From Thioalkalivibrio sp. ALJT (GTDB lineage: Bacteria; Pseudomonadota; Gammaproteobacteria; Ectothiorhodospirales; Ectothiorhodospiraceae): 64,000 nt of DNA. The stretch's first letter is position 1. Every line of letters starts with the position of its first letter. A program made the position numbers and the translations under genes. The stretch covers positions 1 through 64,000 of the forward strand of contig NZ_KB907129.1 in the NCBI RefSeq assembly GCF_000381825.1, given 5' to 3'. Shown here piece after piece: positions 10,289-20,523 of the stretch. The notes under the pieces were generated by a model. It saw nothing but the letters and a program-made list of their open reading frames with translations. It was not told where the DNA came from and did not search any database.

Positions 10289-13087
10289 CTACAGCTTGCC
10301 GTGGCAGTGCTTGAATTTTTTGCCCGAGCCGCACCAGCAGGGATCGTTGCGTCCCAGCTTGGGTTCCTCACGGCGATACGGGGCGTCGCCACCGTTCACC
10401 GGCTCGCGCGCGCCGGATTCAGCCCCGCTCTCGGCGGCAAGGGCACTGTCGGGATTCTGGTGCTGGAACTCCAGGTCGTCCTCGGCCGGCGCAGTCTTCT
10501 TCGGTTTCAGGGCCTCAAGCTCCTCCGGCGAACGCAGCTGCATGCGCAGCAGGAACTTCACGACATCATGCTTGATGCGTTCCAGCAACGACTGGAACAT
10601 CGCGAAGGCTTCCTTCTTGTATTCCTGCTTCGGGTTGCGCTGGGCATAGCCGCGCAGGCCAATACCCTGGCGCAGGTAGTCCATCGCAGCAAGATGTTCC
10701 TTCCACTGACTGTCGAGCACCTGCAGCATGACGTCGCGCTCCAGGCGGTGGATGGTCTCGTCACCCAACTGCTCGCGCTTGTCTCCGAGAATCTCCCGGG
10801 CATGCGCGACGATGCGTTCGCGCAGGGGCTCCTCGTGGAGGTCCTCCTCGTCATCCAGCCACTGCTGCAGCGGCAGATCGATGCCGAACTCGCCGTTGAG
10901 GGCCTGCTGCAGGCCCTCGATATCCCATTCGTCTTCAATCGAACCCGGCGGCAGATACAGGCTGATCTGGGCGTTGACGACATCTTCGACCAGGGTATCG
11001 ATGGTCTCGCTGATATCCTCGCTGGTCAGGAGTTCGGCGCGCTGATCATAAATCACCCGGCGCTGATCGTTGGCAACGTCGTCGTATTCCAGCAGCTGCT
11101 TGCGGATATCGAAGTTGTGCGCCTCGACCTTGCGCTGCGCATTCTCGATCGCCCGTGACACCCAGGCATTCTCGATCGCTTCGCCTTCTTTCATGCCCAG
11201 GCGCTGCATCAGCCCGCGGACGCGCTCGGATGCGAATACCCGCATCAGGTTGTCTTCCAGCGACAGGAAGAAGCGGCTGGAGCCGGGGTCCCCCTGACGC
11301 CCGGAACGGCCGCGCAGCTGGTTATCGATGCGGCGCGACTCGTGGCGTTCGGAACCGATAATGTGCAGGCCCCCGGCCTCCAGGACCTGATCGTGACGCT
11401 GTTGCCAGTCGGCCTTGATCTGGTCGCGCCGCGCGGTGTCGTCGGCATCGACGTCGGCAAGCTCTGCATCCAGCGAGCCCCCCAGTACGATGTCGGTACC
11501 ACGACCGGCCATATTGGTGGCCAGGGTCACCGCCTTCGGACGCCCGGCCTGGGCGATGATGGAAGCCTCGCGCTCATGCTGTTTGGCATTCAGCACTTCA
11601 AACGCGATCCCCGTCTTCTTCAGCGCAGCGGCCAGTTGCTCCGAGCTTTCAACCGAGGCCGTCCCCACCAGCACCGGCTGGCCACGATCCACGCACCACT
11701 GGATCTCCTTGATGATGGCCTCGTATTTCTCGGGCTGGGTGAGAAACACCAGATCCTGCATGTCATCACGCGCCAGCGGCTTGTTGCCGGGGATGACCAC
11801 CACTTCCAGGTCGTAGATGGTCTTGAACTCGTAGGCCTCGGTGTCGGCCGTGCCGGTCATGCCGGAAAGTTTTTCGTACAGCCGGAAATAGTTCTGGAAG
11901 GTGATCGAAGCCAGCGTCTGGTTCTCGCGCTGGATCGGCACCCCCTCCTTGGCCTCGATCGCCTGGTGCAGTCCCTCGGACCAGCGTCGGCCCGCCATGA
12001 TACGACCGGTAAACTCGTCGATGATCTGCACCTTGTTATCGCGTACCAGGTAGTCCACATCGCGATGGAACAACGCATGGGCGCGCAGCGCGGCGTTCAG
12101 GTGGTGCAGCACGGCGATACTGGCCGAGTCGTACAGGGTCTGGTGTTCCTCCAGCAGCCCCGCTGCGCGCAGCAGCTCCTCGGCCTTTTCGTGGCCCTCC
12201 TCACTGAGAAAGACCTGTTTGGCCTTCTCGTCCACAAAGTAATCGCCCGCGCCCTCCTCGTCCTCCTGGCGCACCAGCTGCGGCGGGATGGTGTTCAGGC
12301 GCTCGTACAGCTCGGAGCTGTCGCCACTGGGTCCGGAGATGATCAGCGGGGTACGCGCCTCGTCGATCAGGATGGAATCGACCTCGTCGACCACCGCGAA
12401 ATTGAGCGCGCGCTGGACCCGCTGATCGGCCGCGAAGGCCATGTTGTCGCGCAGATAATCGAAACCAAACTCGTTATTGGTGCCGTAGGTGATATCTGCC
12501 GCATAGGCCTCGCGCCGCGTCACCGGACGCAGGCGGTCAAAACCGCCCTCGGGGGCCTGGTAGTCGGGATCAAACATGAACGAGGCAGAGTCCACACCCA
12601 GCCCGCCGGAGCTGTTGACCACCCCCACCGACAGGCCGAGGGCGTGGTAGAGCTCCCCCATCCAGGCGGCGTCACGCCGGGCCAGGTAATCGTTCACCGT
12701 CACCACGTGTACGCCATCACCCGCCAGGGCGTTGAGATATGTGGGGAGGGTCGCGACCAGGGTCTTCCCTTCCCCGGTGCGCATCTCGGCGATCCGGCCG
12801 TCATTCAGGACCATGCCACCGATCAGCTGAACATCGAAGTGGCGCAGCCCCAGGACCCGGGCACTCATCGCACGGCAGACCGCGAAGGCCTCCGGCAACA
12901 GCTTCTCCAGATCCTCGCCTTCGCCCAGACGGCGCTGGAACTCCTGCGTCTTGTGCCGCAGTTCGTCTACCGCGAGGGCTTCGGTGGATTCGGCAAGGGC
13001 ATTGATACGCTCCACCGCACGGGTATAGCGCTTCAGGATGCGATCGTTACGACTGCCGAAAATCTTCTGTACGAGCTGCTTGACCAT
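10289..13087 (-). CDS. secA: Preprotein translocase ATPase SecA
   Basis: SecA is the motor ATPase that drives preproteins through SecYEG. The 932-residue length is usual. Walker [10 protein letters not shown] is at 102-110, the DEAD-type [15 protein letters not shown] region follows, helicase motif 2 contains [12 protein letters not shown], and the protein ends with the zinc and SecB-binding tail [16 protein letters not shown]. It lies downstream of the M23 peptidase gene, with a diverged repeat element in the intergenic gap, and upstream of argJ. Confidence 0.98.
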   Translation of the reverse strand: MVKQLVQKIFGSRNDRILKRYTRAVERINALAESTEALAVDELRHKTQEFQRRLGEGEDLEKLLPEAFAVCRAMSARVLGLRHFDVQLIGGMVLNDGRIAEMRTGEGKTLVATLPTYLNALAGDGVHVVTVNDYLARRDAAWMGELYHALGLSVGVVNSSGGLGVDSASFMFDPDYQAPEGGFDRLRPVTRREAYAADITYGTNNEFGFDYLRDNMAFAADQRVQRALNFAVVDEVDSILIDEARTPLIISGPSGDSSELYERLNTIPPQLVRQEDEEGAGDYFVDEKAKQVFLSEEGHEKAEELLRAAGLLEEHQTLYDSASIAVLHHLNAALRAHALFHRDVDYLVRDNKVQIIDEFTGRIMAGRRWSEGLHQAIEAKEGVPIQRENQTLASITFQNYFRLYEKLSGMTGTADTEAYEFKTIYDLEVVVIPGNKPLARDDMQDLVFLTQPEKYEAIIKEIQWCVDRGQPVLVGTASVESSEQLAAALKKTGIAFEVLNAKQHEREASIIAQAGRPKAVTLATNMAGRGTDIVLGGSLDAELADVDADDTARRDQIKADWQQRHDQVLEAGGLHIIGSERHESRRIDNQLRGRSGRQGDPGSSRFFLSLEDNLMRVFASERVRGLMQRLGMKEGEAIENAWVSRAIENAQRKVEAHNFDIRKQLLEYDDVANDQRRVIYDQRAELLTSEDISETIDTLVEDVVNAQISLYLPPGSIEDEWDIEGLQQALNGEFGIDLPLQQWLDDEEDLHEEPLRERIVAHAREILGDKREQLGDETIHRLERDVMLQVLDSQWKEHLAAMDYLRQGIGLRGYAQRNPKQEYKKEAFAMFQSLLERIKHDVVKFLLRMQLRSPEELEALKPKKTAPAEDDLEFQHQNPDSALAAESGAESGAREPVNGGDAPYRREEPKLGRNDPCWCGSGKKFKHCHGKL

Positions 13088-13121
13088 GGGGATCCGGGAA
13101 GGGTTGCTGAAACTGATCTAG

Positions 13122-13431
13122 GGAAACACGAGATGAATGTGCACGCTCGCTGCTGCGTCGCTTGCGCGCGTCGAATGCACAGTGACGGCACTTGCAGTCA
13201 TTCTGCTGAAGGTGGACCGCAACGCCGCAGTGTGTCCGTTTGTATCCGAAGCCCAATCCGCAACGGGCTGACAAACCCCTTCTTGCGATGGGCCGGAGGG
13301 ATTGGCACCGCAGGTACTCCGATCCGGCGCTGCGCTGCTAGCGCAGCAGGACCACGATCCGCTGCACGACGCATCCGGCCGCGGGCAACCCGAGTACGCA
13401 CCTCGAGCATGCATATTCATCGGCAATTTCC
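13122..13431. mobile_element. MITE-like inverted-repeat element, copy 4 (diverged)
   Basis: A 310-bp element in the gap between the M23 peptidase gene and secA. The left end GGAAACACGAGATGAATGTG and the right end match as inverted repeats at 21 of 29 positions. The left flank is CTAG (13118-13121), the right flank CAAG (13432-13435). It keeps the hairpin with loop TCATT (GCAG/CTGC near 13193-13206) and a strong hairpin CTGCGCTGCTAGCGCAGCAG near 13331-13350. It is the most decayed of the four copies and begins 34 bases upstream of the secA start, so it lies in the secA leader. The remaining gap (13432-13519) holds nothing I recognise. Confidence 0.7.
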
Positions 13432-13519
13432 CAAGCATAAACGATCCGCAGGGGAAACGCTGCGAACCCGTCACCGGAACGGGGAACGTGCCCGGGCACA
13501 AGGCCCGAGGACCCGACTC

Positions 13520-14410
13520 TCAGTCCTCCGGCGGCAGGAACGGACGAGGATTCAGGGCCTCGCCGGCCTCGACAACTTCGTAGTGCAGGTGAGTGCCGGT
13601 CGCGCGTCCGGTACGGCCCATCGCCGCAATCACCTCGCCCGCCTCGACCCGCTGGCCGGACTCGACCAGGAGCTCGGAGTTGTGCGCATAGCGCGTATTC
13701 AAGCCACCGCCGTGGGCAATCTCGACCAGCTTGCCATAACCGCCACGACGTCCGGCGAAGACCACCAGGCCGCCGCCTGCGGCGCGAATCTCCGAGCCCT
13801 CGGGCCCGGCAAAATCGATGCCGGAGTGGAAACGACGCGCGCCGGTGAACGGGTCCTCGCGGTAACCGAACGAGGAACTGATCCAGGTGTCGTCTTCCAC
13901 CGGGCGATGCCGGGGCTGCAGTGCCTCGCGGGCTGCGTCCTGACGCAGCTCGGAGTCGATCAGGCCCACCTTCGAACGGTGCTGCTCCAGCAGGTCTTCA
14001 AGGGCCAGGAGCCGTTCGTACAGGTCCTGAGGCGAATCGGGGGCGTTCAGCAGAGGACCGCCCTGCCCGCCCATATCCGGTTCCAGGTCTGCGACATCCA
14101 CTCCAAGATTGTCCCCGACCGACCGAATCCGCAGATCCACACGCGCCAGCTTCCGCTCCAGCGTGACCACCCGTTGCGTCAGCTGGCTCAGGCCCGCGCG
14201 CGCGGCCTCGCGGTCGACCGTCTCGAGAAAAGGTCCGTCCAGCGTCCCACCCACCGGGATCTTGACAATCTCGCGCTGCTGCTGCCCGGCCATGTAGGCC
14301 GCCATCACCACCGACGCGGCCAGCAACGCGGCCAGCACAGCCATCAATCCGACCCCCCAGAACGGGACCCGTGCGCAACGGCCATCCTGTCGTAGTACGA
14401 TCAGCTGCAT
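13520..14410 (-). CDS. M23 family membrane-anchored endopeptidase
   Basis: A 296-residue protein with one N-terminal membrane segment (about 18-45), a coiled-coil stretch (about 60-160) and a C-terminal LytM/M23 domain. The zinc-binding motifs HSGIDFAGP and HLHYEV are intact, which points to an active peptidoglycan endopeptidase rather than a NlpD/EnvC-type activator. The start ATG at 14410 gives a sensible transmembrane N-terminus; the upstream open frame runs antisense to dciA. The order peptidase-secA is conserved in Pseudomonas and relatives. dciA is divergent. Confidence 0.9.
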   Translation of the reverse strand: MQLIVLRQDGRCARVPFWGVGLMAVLAALLAASVVMAAYMAGQQQREIVKIPVGGTLDGPFLETVDREAARAGLSQLTQRVVTLERKLARVDLRIRSVGDNLGVDVADLEPDMGGQGGPLLNAPDSPQDLYERLLALEDLLEQHRSKVGLIDSELRQDAAREALQPRHRPVEDDTWISSSFGYREDPFTGARRFHSGIDFAGPEGSEIRAAGGGLVVFAGRRGGYGKLVEIAHGGGLNTRYAHNSELLVESGQRVEAGEVIAAMGRTGRATGTHLHYEVVEAGEALNPRPFLPPED

Positions 14411-14455
14411 GCAAAACCTCTTGTCCTGTTCCTGCCACAACCAGCGGGGCCGGGG

Positions 14456-14893
14456 ATGACACCACAACGTATCACCCGCTTCATTGCCCGCGAATGGTCC
14501 GAATATTCGGATCGCGACCGCCGCGTAGAGCGCGCGCTGGAGGGGCTGACGGGCGCTGCCTTGAAGGCCGGCCGTCTGGCCCTCAGCGTGCGCGACGACA
14601 CCCTGGTCGCGATCTGCGCGGAGCGCGGGCTCGCAACCGAGCTGAGGTTCCAGCAGCGCGAGCTGCTGAAAACCCTGGCCGCTGCGGGTTTCGACGGCGT
14701 CACCCAGATGCGAATCCGGCTCAGCCAGACTCCAAGGGCGCCGGAACCCGTGGCACCACTGGAGCGCCGCGAGATCCCGGATACGGCACGACGCATCCTG
14801 TCCGAAACGGCCGCCCGCGTGACCGACCCCACCCTGGCAAGCGCCCTGGAACGGCTGGCTCGAGCCGCCCGACACTCGGCCCGGGACGACTGA
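14456..14893 (+). CDS. dciA: DciA-like DUF721 protein
   Basis: A 145-residue protein of the DUF721 family. DciA proteins load the replicative helicase DnaB in bacteria that lack DnaC. The N-terminal half has the KH-like pattern ALKAGRLALSVRDDTLVAICAERG and ELRFQQRELLKTL typical of the family; the C-terminal half is charged and probably disordered. It is transcribed divergently from the M23 peptidase gene, 45 bases apart, as in other gammaproteobacteria. The name rests on domain and context. Confidence 0.8.
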   Translation: MTPQRITRFIAREWSEYSDRDRRVERALEGLTGAALKAGRLALSVRDDTLVAICAERGLATELRFQQRELLKTLAAAGFDGVTQMRIRLSQTPRAPEPVAPLERREIPDTARRILSETAARVTDPTLASALERLARAARHSARDD

Positions 14894-15239
14894 CGCACAA
14901 AGCCCCCCGGCACCAGATCAACGCCCCGTGTGATCAGGAAGATCCCGGAGGCCATCTGCGCTCGCTTTGCCCTGCGTGTCTTGTCTGCGTGCGGCGAGCA
15001 TACATCGACGCCGCCAGCCCACCTGCTGCTGGCCGCCCGCAATGTGCTCCCGTGACTGCTACGGATCCCCGACAATCAGGCCAACGAGTCTTCATCGAAC
15101 AGGCTGCACCGCTCCGGACTGCCGGTAACGACTCAGGCGCGCTCCCGCATTTTTCCGGAAACCGGACGTAACCGCCCCCAGGCCTTCCTGGTCCAACTCC
15201 TGGGTACAACCAGGCCGACCGGCCTCGAACCCGGCAGGC
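14894..15239. other. Convergent spacer between dciA and lpxC
   Basis: A 346-base gap between the 3' ends of dciA (plus) and lpxC (minus). No gene, no clear U-tract terminator and no full repeat element is visible. Stretches such as GCGCTCGCTTTGCC (14957-14970) and GCGAGCATACATC (14994-15006) faintly recall the internal ends of the MITE-like family, but the match is too weak to call. Confidence 0.35.
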
Positions 15240-16160
15240 TCAACTGGCCGGGGTCGGCGCCAGTTGCCCAAAAGAGATCGGCAGCCGTTCATCCGGCCCC
15301 TCGAAGGTGACCTTCTCCCAGGCCGTCTCGTCCGCAACGAGCTTGCGGATCAACTGGTTGTTCAGCGCGTGGCCGGACTTGTGGCCGGTAAACGCCCCGA
15401 TCAGGCTGTGCCCCAGAAGGTACAGGTCCCCAACGACATCCAGGATCTTGTGCTTGACCAGCTCGTTGTCGTAACGCAAGCCGTTTTCGTTGAGGATCTT
15501 GTAGTCGTCCAGGACCACCGCGTTGTCGAGACTGCCGCCCAGCGCCAGCTGGTTCGCCCGCAGGGCCTCGATGTCACGCATGAACCCGAAGGTACGGGCC
15601 CGCGAGACCTCTTTCACAAAAGACGTGGAAGAGAAGTCCAGCTCGGCTACCTGGCTGCCATCCGTAAACATGGGGTGTTCAAAGTCGATACAGAAACCGA
15701 CCTTGAACCCGTCGTAGGGATCGAAGCGCACCCATTTGTCGCCCTCGCGGACTTCAACACTGCGCTTCACCCGGATGAATTCCTTGGGTGCATCCTGCTC
15801 CTTCAGCCCGGCGGACTGCAGCAGAAACACGAAGGGACCGGCACTGCCGTCCATGATCGGCACCTCGGCGGCGCTGACATCAACGTGCAGATTATCGATT
15901 CCCAAGCCCGCGATCGCGGAGAGCAGATGCTCCACCGTCGATACCCGGACATCGCCGCTGACCAGCGTCGTGGACAGACGCGTGTCGCCAACATTGTCGG
16001 CACAGGCGCGCAGCTCCACGGACGGATCAAGATCGCAGCGGTGGAACACGATCCCGGTGTTGACCGGGGCCGGGCGCAGGGTCAGTACGACCTTCTCACC
16101 GGTGTGCAGACCAACACCGGTTGCCCGAATGCTGTTCTTGAGCGTTCTTTGCCTGATCAA
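15240..16160 (-). CDS. lpxC: UDP-3-O-acyl-N-acetylglucosamine deacetylase
   Basis: LpxC is the zinc enzyme of the committed step of lipid A synthesis. The zinc ligands appear in [12 protein letters not shown] and in HKILDVVGD (His and Asp), and the catalytic His in [12 protein letters not shown] start at TTG 16160, giving 306 residues that begin [15 protein letters not shown], the usual family start, with an AGAGAGG ribosome site 9 bases before; the open frame further upstream runs into the ftsZ-lpxC hairpin. It is the last gene of the dcw cluster. Confidence 0.95.
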   Translation of the reverse strand: MIRQRTLKNSIRATGVGLHTGEKVVLTLRPAPVNTGIVFHRCDLDPSVELRACADNVGDTRLSTTLVSGDVRVSTVEHLLSAIAGLGIDNLHVDVSAAEVPIMDGSAGPFVFLLQSAGLKEQDAPKEFIRVKRSVEVREGDKWVRFDPYDGFKVGFCIDFEHPMFTDGSQVAELDFSSTSFVKEVSRARTFGFMRDIEALRANQLALGGSLDNAVVLDDYKILNENGLRYDNELVKHKILDVVGDLYLLGHSLIGAFTGHKSGHALNNQLIRKLVADETAWEKVTFEGPDERLPISFGQLAPTPAS

Positions 16161-16190
16161 CGACTTGAGCCTCTCTACTTGCAGGAGGGC

Positions 16191-16226
16191 GCATAGAGGA
16201 GCCCGGGGCCCTCCCGGGCTCCTATG
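16191..16226 (-). promoter_or_regulatory. Strong hairpin between ftsZ and lpxC
   Basis: GCATAG-A-GGAGCCCGGG pairs with CCCGGGCTCCTATGC around a five-base loop, giving about 16 base pairs with one bulge. No U-tract follows on the minus strand, so it is not a classical intrinsic terminator. It lies about 30 bases ahead of the lpxC TTG start and could act as an mRNA processing or stability site that sets lpxC output apart from ftsZ. Confidence 0.55.
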
Positions 16227-16283
16227 CACACAACGATTGCATCATTATTGCAGGATTCCGCGCATCCTGCATGGACCGACGTC

Positions 16284-17441
16284 TCAGTCCGCCTGCTTGC
16301 GCAGAAAGGCCGGAATATCCAGCACATCAATGCCTTGCTCCTGGTGATGCTCCACCGACAGGTCATCGCCCACTCGCCGCTTGATGGTCGGTTGATCCAG
16401 ATCCACCTCGACATCGGAGCCCACGGCCCTCTTCGGCTGCGCATCCACCACCCGCACCGCCGGACGCTCCGACTGGGTCGCCGCGGAACCGAGCCCGGTG
16501 GCCACCAGGGTCACACGCAGTTCGTCGCTCATCTCGGGGTCGATCACGGTGCCCACCACCACGTTGGCATCCTCCGAAGTCAGGGCCTTCACCGCCTCGC
16601 CGACCTCCTCGAACTCGCCAATACCGACATCCATGCCGCCGGTGACGTTCACCAGGATGCCGCGCGCACCGGAGATATCGATGTCCTCGAGCAACGGGCT
16701 GGCAATCGCGGCCTCCGCAGCCTGGCGGGCACGGTCCTCGCCGGTGCCGGACCCGGTGCCCATCATGGCCATGCCCATCTCGCGCATCACATTGCGCACG
16801 TCGGCGAAGTCGACGTTGATCAGGCCGGGACGGGTGATCAATTCGGCGATCCCCTGGACGGCACCAAACAGCACGTCATTGGCGGCCTTGAAGGCATCCA
16901 GCAGGGTGGTGTTCTTGCCCAGCACCGTCAGCAGCTTCTCGTTGGGGATGGTAATCAGGGAATCGACCTGCTCGGTCAACGCCTTGATGCCCGACATCGC
17001 GATCTGCATGCGGCGCTTGCCCTCGAACGGGAACGGCTTGGTAACGACCGCCACCGTCAGGATGTTCATCTCCTTGGCAATCTGCGCCACGACCGGCGCG
17101 GCCCCGGTACCGGTACCACCCCCCATGCCGGCGGTAATGAAGACCATATCGGCCCCCTGAAGCAGGTCCTGAATGCGCTCGCGATCCTCCAGGGCTGCCT
17201 CGCGGCCAACGGCCGGGTCCGCCCCGGCACCCAGGCCCTTGGTGATATCACCACCCAGTTGCAGGAGCGTCTTGGAATCCAGGCTCTTCAGCGCCTGGGC
17301 ATCGGTGTTGGCGCAGATGAAATCGACGCCATCCAGTTGCGCGTTGACCATGTGCTGCACGGCATTGCCGCCACCACCCCCAACACCTACGACCTTGATC
17401 GTGGCGCTCTGGCTATAGGTATCCATCAGTTCAAACGTCAT
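16284..17441 (-). CDS. ftsZ: Cell division GTPase FtsZ
   Basis: FtsZ is the tubulin-like GTPase that forms the Z ring. The 385-residue protein has the tubulin signature GGGTGTG at 107-113, the T7-loop region [11 protein letters not shown], a disordered linker and the conserved C-terminal peptide [12 protein letters not shown] that binds FtsA, ZipA and ZapD. It lies 96 bases downstream of ftsA, the largest gap inside the cluster, leaving room for an ftsZ-specific promoter. Confidence 0.98.
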   Translation of the reverse strand: MTFELMDTYSQSATIKVVGVGGGGGNAVQHMVNAQLDGVDFICANTDAQALKSLDSKTLLQLGGDITKGLGAGADPAVGREAALEDRERIQDLLQGADMVFITAGMGGGTGTGAAPVVAQIAKEMNILTVAVVTKPFPFEGKRRMQIAMSGIKALTEQVDSLITIPNEKLLTVLGKNTTLLDAFKAANDVLFGAVQGIAELITRPGLINVDFADVRNVMREMGMAMMGTGSGTGEDRARQAAEAAIASPLLEDIDISGARGILVNVTGGMDVGIGEFEEVGEAVKALTSEDANVVVGTVIDPEMSDELRVTLVATGLGSAATQSERPAVRVVDAQPKRAVGSDVEVDLDQPTIKRRVGDDLSVEHHQEQGIDVLDIPAFLRKQAD

Positions 17442-17537
17442 GGCTGCGTCCTCTCGTTGCGTGTGTGCGTAAACCGCAATTACCTGCGTAGTGACCGGAG
17501 AGCGGTCCGGCCTCCTCGACCCTGGCGGTCCCGAAAG

Positions 17538-18773
17538 TCAGAACTGCCCGGAAAACCAGCGCTTCATGCGCGCCCATACGCCCTGGAATCCGCTATTCAC
17601 GGGCCAGGTCTCCTGCTCGGCACGCGACTGACGGGCATAGAGCAACAGCCCCACCCCTGTCGCGTGGATCGGATTCTTCACCACATCCAGGAGCCCGGTG
17701 ACGCGCTGCGGCACCCCCAGGCGTACGGGCATGTGGAAGACCTCTTCGGCAAGATCCACCACACCTTCCATTCGGGAAGAGCCACCAGTGAGCACCACCC
17801 CGGCGGCAATCATTTCCTCGGTACCGCTGCGGCGCAGTTCCGCCTGCACCAACTGCAGCAGTTCCTCGTAACGCGGCTCGACCACGGAGGCGAGCGTCTG
17901 CCGCGACAGCCGACGCGCGGGGCGATCACCAACACCGGGGACCTCGATGGTCTCGCTCGGATCCGCCAGCGAACGCAGCGCGCAGGCGTACTTGATCTTG
18001 AGCTCGTCGGCGTACTGGGTCGGCGTACGCAGGGCCACCGCGATGTCGTTGGTCACCTGGTCCCCGGCAATCGGAATCACCGCGGTGTGCAGGATCGCGC
18101 CGTGGGCAAATACCGCGATGTCGGTGGTCCCGCCGCCAACATCCACCAGGCAGACACCCAGATCCTTCTCGTCCTCGGTGAGCACGGAATAACTGGAGGC
18201 CAGCTGTTCCAGGATGATGTCGTCCACCCGCAGCCCGCAGCGCTCCACGCACTTGACGATATTCTGTGCCGCCGACACCGCTCCGGTGACCAGGTGCACC
18301 TTCGCCTCCAGCCGCACGCCGGACATCCCGATCGGCTCGCGGATGCCCTCCTGCTCGTCGATGATGTATTCCTGCGGCAGCACGTGGAGGATGCGCTGAT
18401 CGGCCGGAATGGCGATCGCACGCGCGGCATCGATCACCCGATCAACATCGCCGGCCACGACCTCGCCATCCTTGATCGCCACCACGCCGGTGGAGTTGTA
18501 ACTCTTGATATGCGAGCCGGCGATCCCGGTGTAGACCGAATGGATCTCGCAACCGGCCATCAGCTCGGCCTCCTCGACCGCGCGCTGAATCGACTGGACC
18601 GTGGACTCGATGTTCACAACCACGCCCTTCTTCAACCCGCGCGAGGGCGACGAACCGATCCCGATCACCTCGATCTCGCCCTCCTCGGTCAGTTCCCCGA
18701 CCACGGCCTCGATCTTCGTCGTCCCGACATCCAGGCCGACGATCAAACCGGGTTCCGACTTCTTTGCCATCAT
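17538..18773 (-). CDS. ftsA: Cell division protein FtsA
   Basis: FtsA is the actin-like protein that anchors FtsZ to the membrane. The 411-residue product has the ATP-binding patterns GLDVGTTKIEAVVG and VDVGGGTTDIAVF, and ends in the amphipathic membrane-targeting helix GVWARMKRWFSGQF. I start at ATG 18773, where AGGA lies about 9 bases upstream; ATG 18770 is equally possible. It follows ftsQ after 23 bases. Confidence 0.96.
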   Translation of the reverse strand: MMAKKSEPGLIVGLDVGTTKIEAVVGELTEEGEIEVIGIGSSPSRGLKKGVVVNIESTVQSIQRAVEEAELMAGCEIHSVYTGIAGSHIKSYNSTGVVAIKDGEVVAGDVDRVIDAARAIAIPADQRILHVLPQEYIIDEQEGIREPIGMSGVRLEAKVHLVTGAVSAAQNIVKCVERCGLRVDDIILEQLASSYSVLTEDEKDLGVCLVDVGGGTTDIAVFAHGAILHTAVIPIAGDQVTNDIAVALRTPTQYADELKIKYACALRSLADPSETIEVPGVGDRPARRLSRQTLASVVEPRYEELLQLVQAELRRSGTEEMIAAGVVLTGGSSRMEGVVDLAEEVFHMPVRLGVPQRVTGLLDVVKNPIHATGVGLLLYARQSRAEQETWPVNSGFQGVWARMKRWFSGQF

Positions 18774-18796
18774 CTTTATGCGTCCTGTCGTTCGTA

Positions 18797-19588
18797 TCAT
18801 CGGGCTTCTGCCGCCCCGTCATCCGCGGCATCCGCCCAGGCCACCGCAAGCCCGTGCGGATAGCGCATGTCAATCCGTTCCACCGGTGCCTCGCGGTATT
18901 CCCGAATCGCCGAGGCCGCACGCACCAGTTGTCCGAGGCGGGACAGGTCCTCATCGCGCCCCATCAGCACGCGCACGCCATCGGACAAGTGAATGCTCCA
19001 GTCATGGCGCGCACCCTCCTCCAGTCCCACCACCTCCAGGCCGCCATCGGCCAGCCGCGCGGAGACCTCCAGATAGCGATGCATCAGCACCACCTGGCGG
19101 CCATCGGTACCGGCCAGCGCCGGCAGACCGGCCCATGGTTCCAGGTCCACCGGGCCGAACAGGCGACCGCGCCGGTCCACCAGGTGATCACCGCCCCACT
19201 GCGCCACGGGTACCGGCTCGCGAATCTCCACTACCAGGGTGTCCGGCCACTGCCGGCGCAGCCGTACACTGTCAATCCAGGGGTAGCCCTCCAGAACCGC
19301 GCGCAGCGACTCCAGCTCGACACCGACGAATCCCCTGGCATGCCCCCGGACAAGCTCGCGCACGGCATCCACATCCGCATGCCGAGGATCGCCACCAATC
19401 TCGATGCGTTCGATCGGCAGCAACGCATCGGCATCGAACTGGACCCATGCCAGCGTGCCCAGCACCAGCACCCCGGCCAGACCCATGCCCGCCAACAGAC
19501 GCAGGCCCGGCCCGGCCAGCTGGCGCAGGGGCGAAGGTCCCTGACGCTGCTGCCGGCGCGTGCGTCGCGTTGTACGACGTGCGTTCAA
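18797..19588 (-). CDS. ftsQ: Cell division protein FtsQ
   Basis: FtsQ is the single-span scaffold protein that recruits FtsB and FtsL to the divisome. The sequence shows a basic cytoplasmic tail, one membrane segment (LLAGMGLAGVLVLGTLAWV), a POTRA domain starting IERIEIGGDPRHADVDAV and the FtsQ beta domain. I start at TTG 19588, which overlaps the ddlB TGA as TTGA and follows GGAGGG by 5 bases; a GTG five codons upstream would lack that spacing. The product is then 263 residues. Confidence 0.92.
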   Translation of the reverse strand: MNARRTTRRTRRQQRQGPSPLRQLAGPGLRLLAGMGLAGVLVLGTLAWVQFDADALLPIERIEIGGDPRHADVDAVRELVRGHARGFVGVELESLRAVLEGYPWIDSVRLRRQWPDTLVVEIREPVPVAQWGGDHLVDRRGRLFGPVDLEPWAGLPALAGTDGRQVVLMHRYLEVSARLADGGLEVVGLEEGARHDWSIHLSDGVRVLMGRDEDLSRLGQLVRAASAIREYREAPVERIDMRYPHGLAVAWADAADDGAAEAR

Positions 19589-20523
19589 CGCAGCCCTCCA
19601 CACTCGAAGCTGGAATCAAGAATGCGCAGGCACAGCGCATCGAAGTCGATCCCGGCGGCCGCCGCGGCCTTGGGCACCAGCGAGTGGTCGGTCATCCCCG
19701 GGATGGTGTTGACCTCGATCAGGAAATTGTCCCCGTGTTCATCCTGCAGGATGTCCACCCGGCCCCAGCCACAACCTTCCAGCGTCGCGAAGGCCGCGAT
19801 CGCCAGCGACTGCAGCTCCAGTAATGCGCTGGAATCCAGCGGCGGCGGGCAGACATACCCGGTATCGTCCGCCTCGTATTTCGCGTGGTAGTCGTAGAAA
19901 CCTCCGGCCGCCCGGATCTCGACCACCGGCAACGGCTCGTTCCCGAGGATGGCAACGGTGTACTCGCGCCCGCTGATCCACTGCTCCGCAAACACCTGGC
20001 CCGGCTGCAGGCGCGCGGCCTCATAGGCCGCCGGGAGATCGGCCACACGATCGACACGGGTAATGCCCAGGCTGGAACCGCCCCGGGCCGGTTTCACGAT
20101 CAGCGGCAGACCCAGGGCATCGGCGACCGCTTCCGGATCGAACCCCGGGGTCAGCAGGCGGTAAGGCGCGCTGGGCAGGTTACTGCCCGCCCAGAGACGC
20201 TTGCAGGCGAGTTTGTCCATACCCAGGGCAGAGCCCAGCACGCCGGTGCCGGTGTAGGGCAGCCCCGCCATGTCCAGGCAGCCCTGCAACATGCCGTCCT
20301 CGCCACACTCTCCGTGGAGCACGATGAACACGCGGTCGAAACCCTCCAGATCCAGACTACGCGCGCGCTCGCGGGTCAGATCCACCGCGTGGGCGTCCAC
20401 ACCCTGACGCTGCAGGGCCGCCAGCACGGCCTGGCCGCTGTGCAACGAGACCTCGCGCTCGCCCGACCAGCCGCCCATCAGGACCGCAACCCGGCCGTAG
20501 TCATGTGCCATTCGCTTGCTCAT
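19585..20523 (-). CDS. ddlB: D-alanine--D-alanine ligase
   Basis: Ddl joins two D-alanines for the peptidoglycan stem peptide, using ATP. The 312-residue ATP-grasp protein begins near GRVAVLMGGWSGEREVSL, contains the loop RGGSSLGI and the magnesium-binding end EVNTIPGMTDHSLVP. The ATG at 20523 overlaps the murB TGA by four bases and replaces a longer, implausible Arg-rich start. The order murB-ddlB-ftsQ is the standard gammaproteobacterial one. Confidence 0.96.
   Translation of the reverse strand: MSKRMAHDYGRVAVLMGGWSGEREVSLHSGQAVLAALQRQGVDAHAVDLTRERARSLDLEGFDRVFIVLHGECGEDGMLQGCLDMAGLPYTGTGVLGSALGMDKLACKRLWAGSNLPSAPYRLLTPGFDPEAVADALGLPLIVKPARGGSSLGITRVDRVADLPAAYEAARLQPGQVFAEQWISGREYTVAILGNEPLPVVEIRAAGGFYDYHAKYEADDTGYVCPPPLDSSALLELQSLAIAAFATLEGCGWGRVDILQDEHGDNFLIEVNTIPGMTDHSLVPKAAAAAGIDFDALCLRILDSSFECGGLR

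Noticed and set aside
11342-14395. An open frame of about 1000 codons on the plus strand
   Set aside because: It is antisense to secA and the M23 peptidase, has no domain pattern and runs straight through a repeat element.
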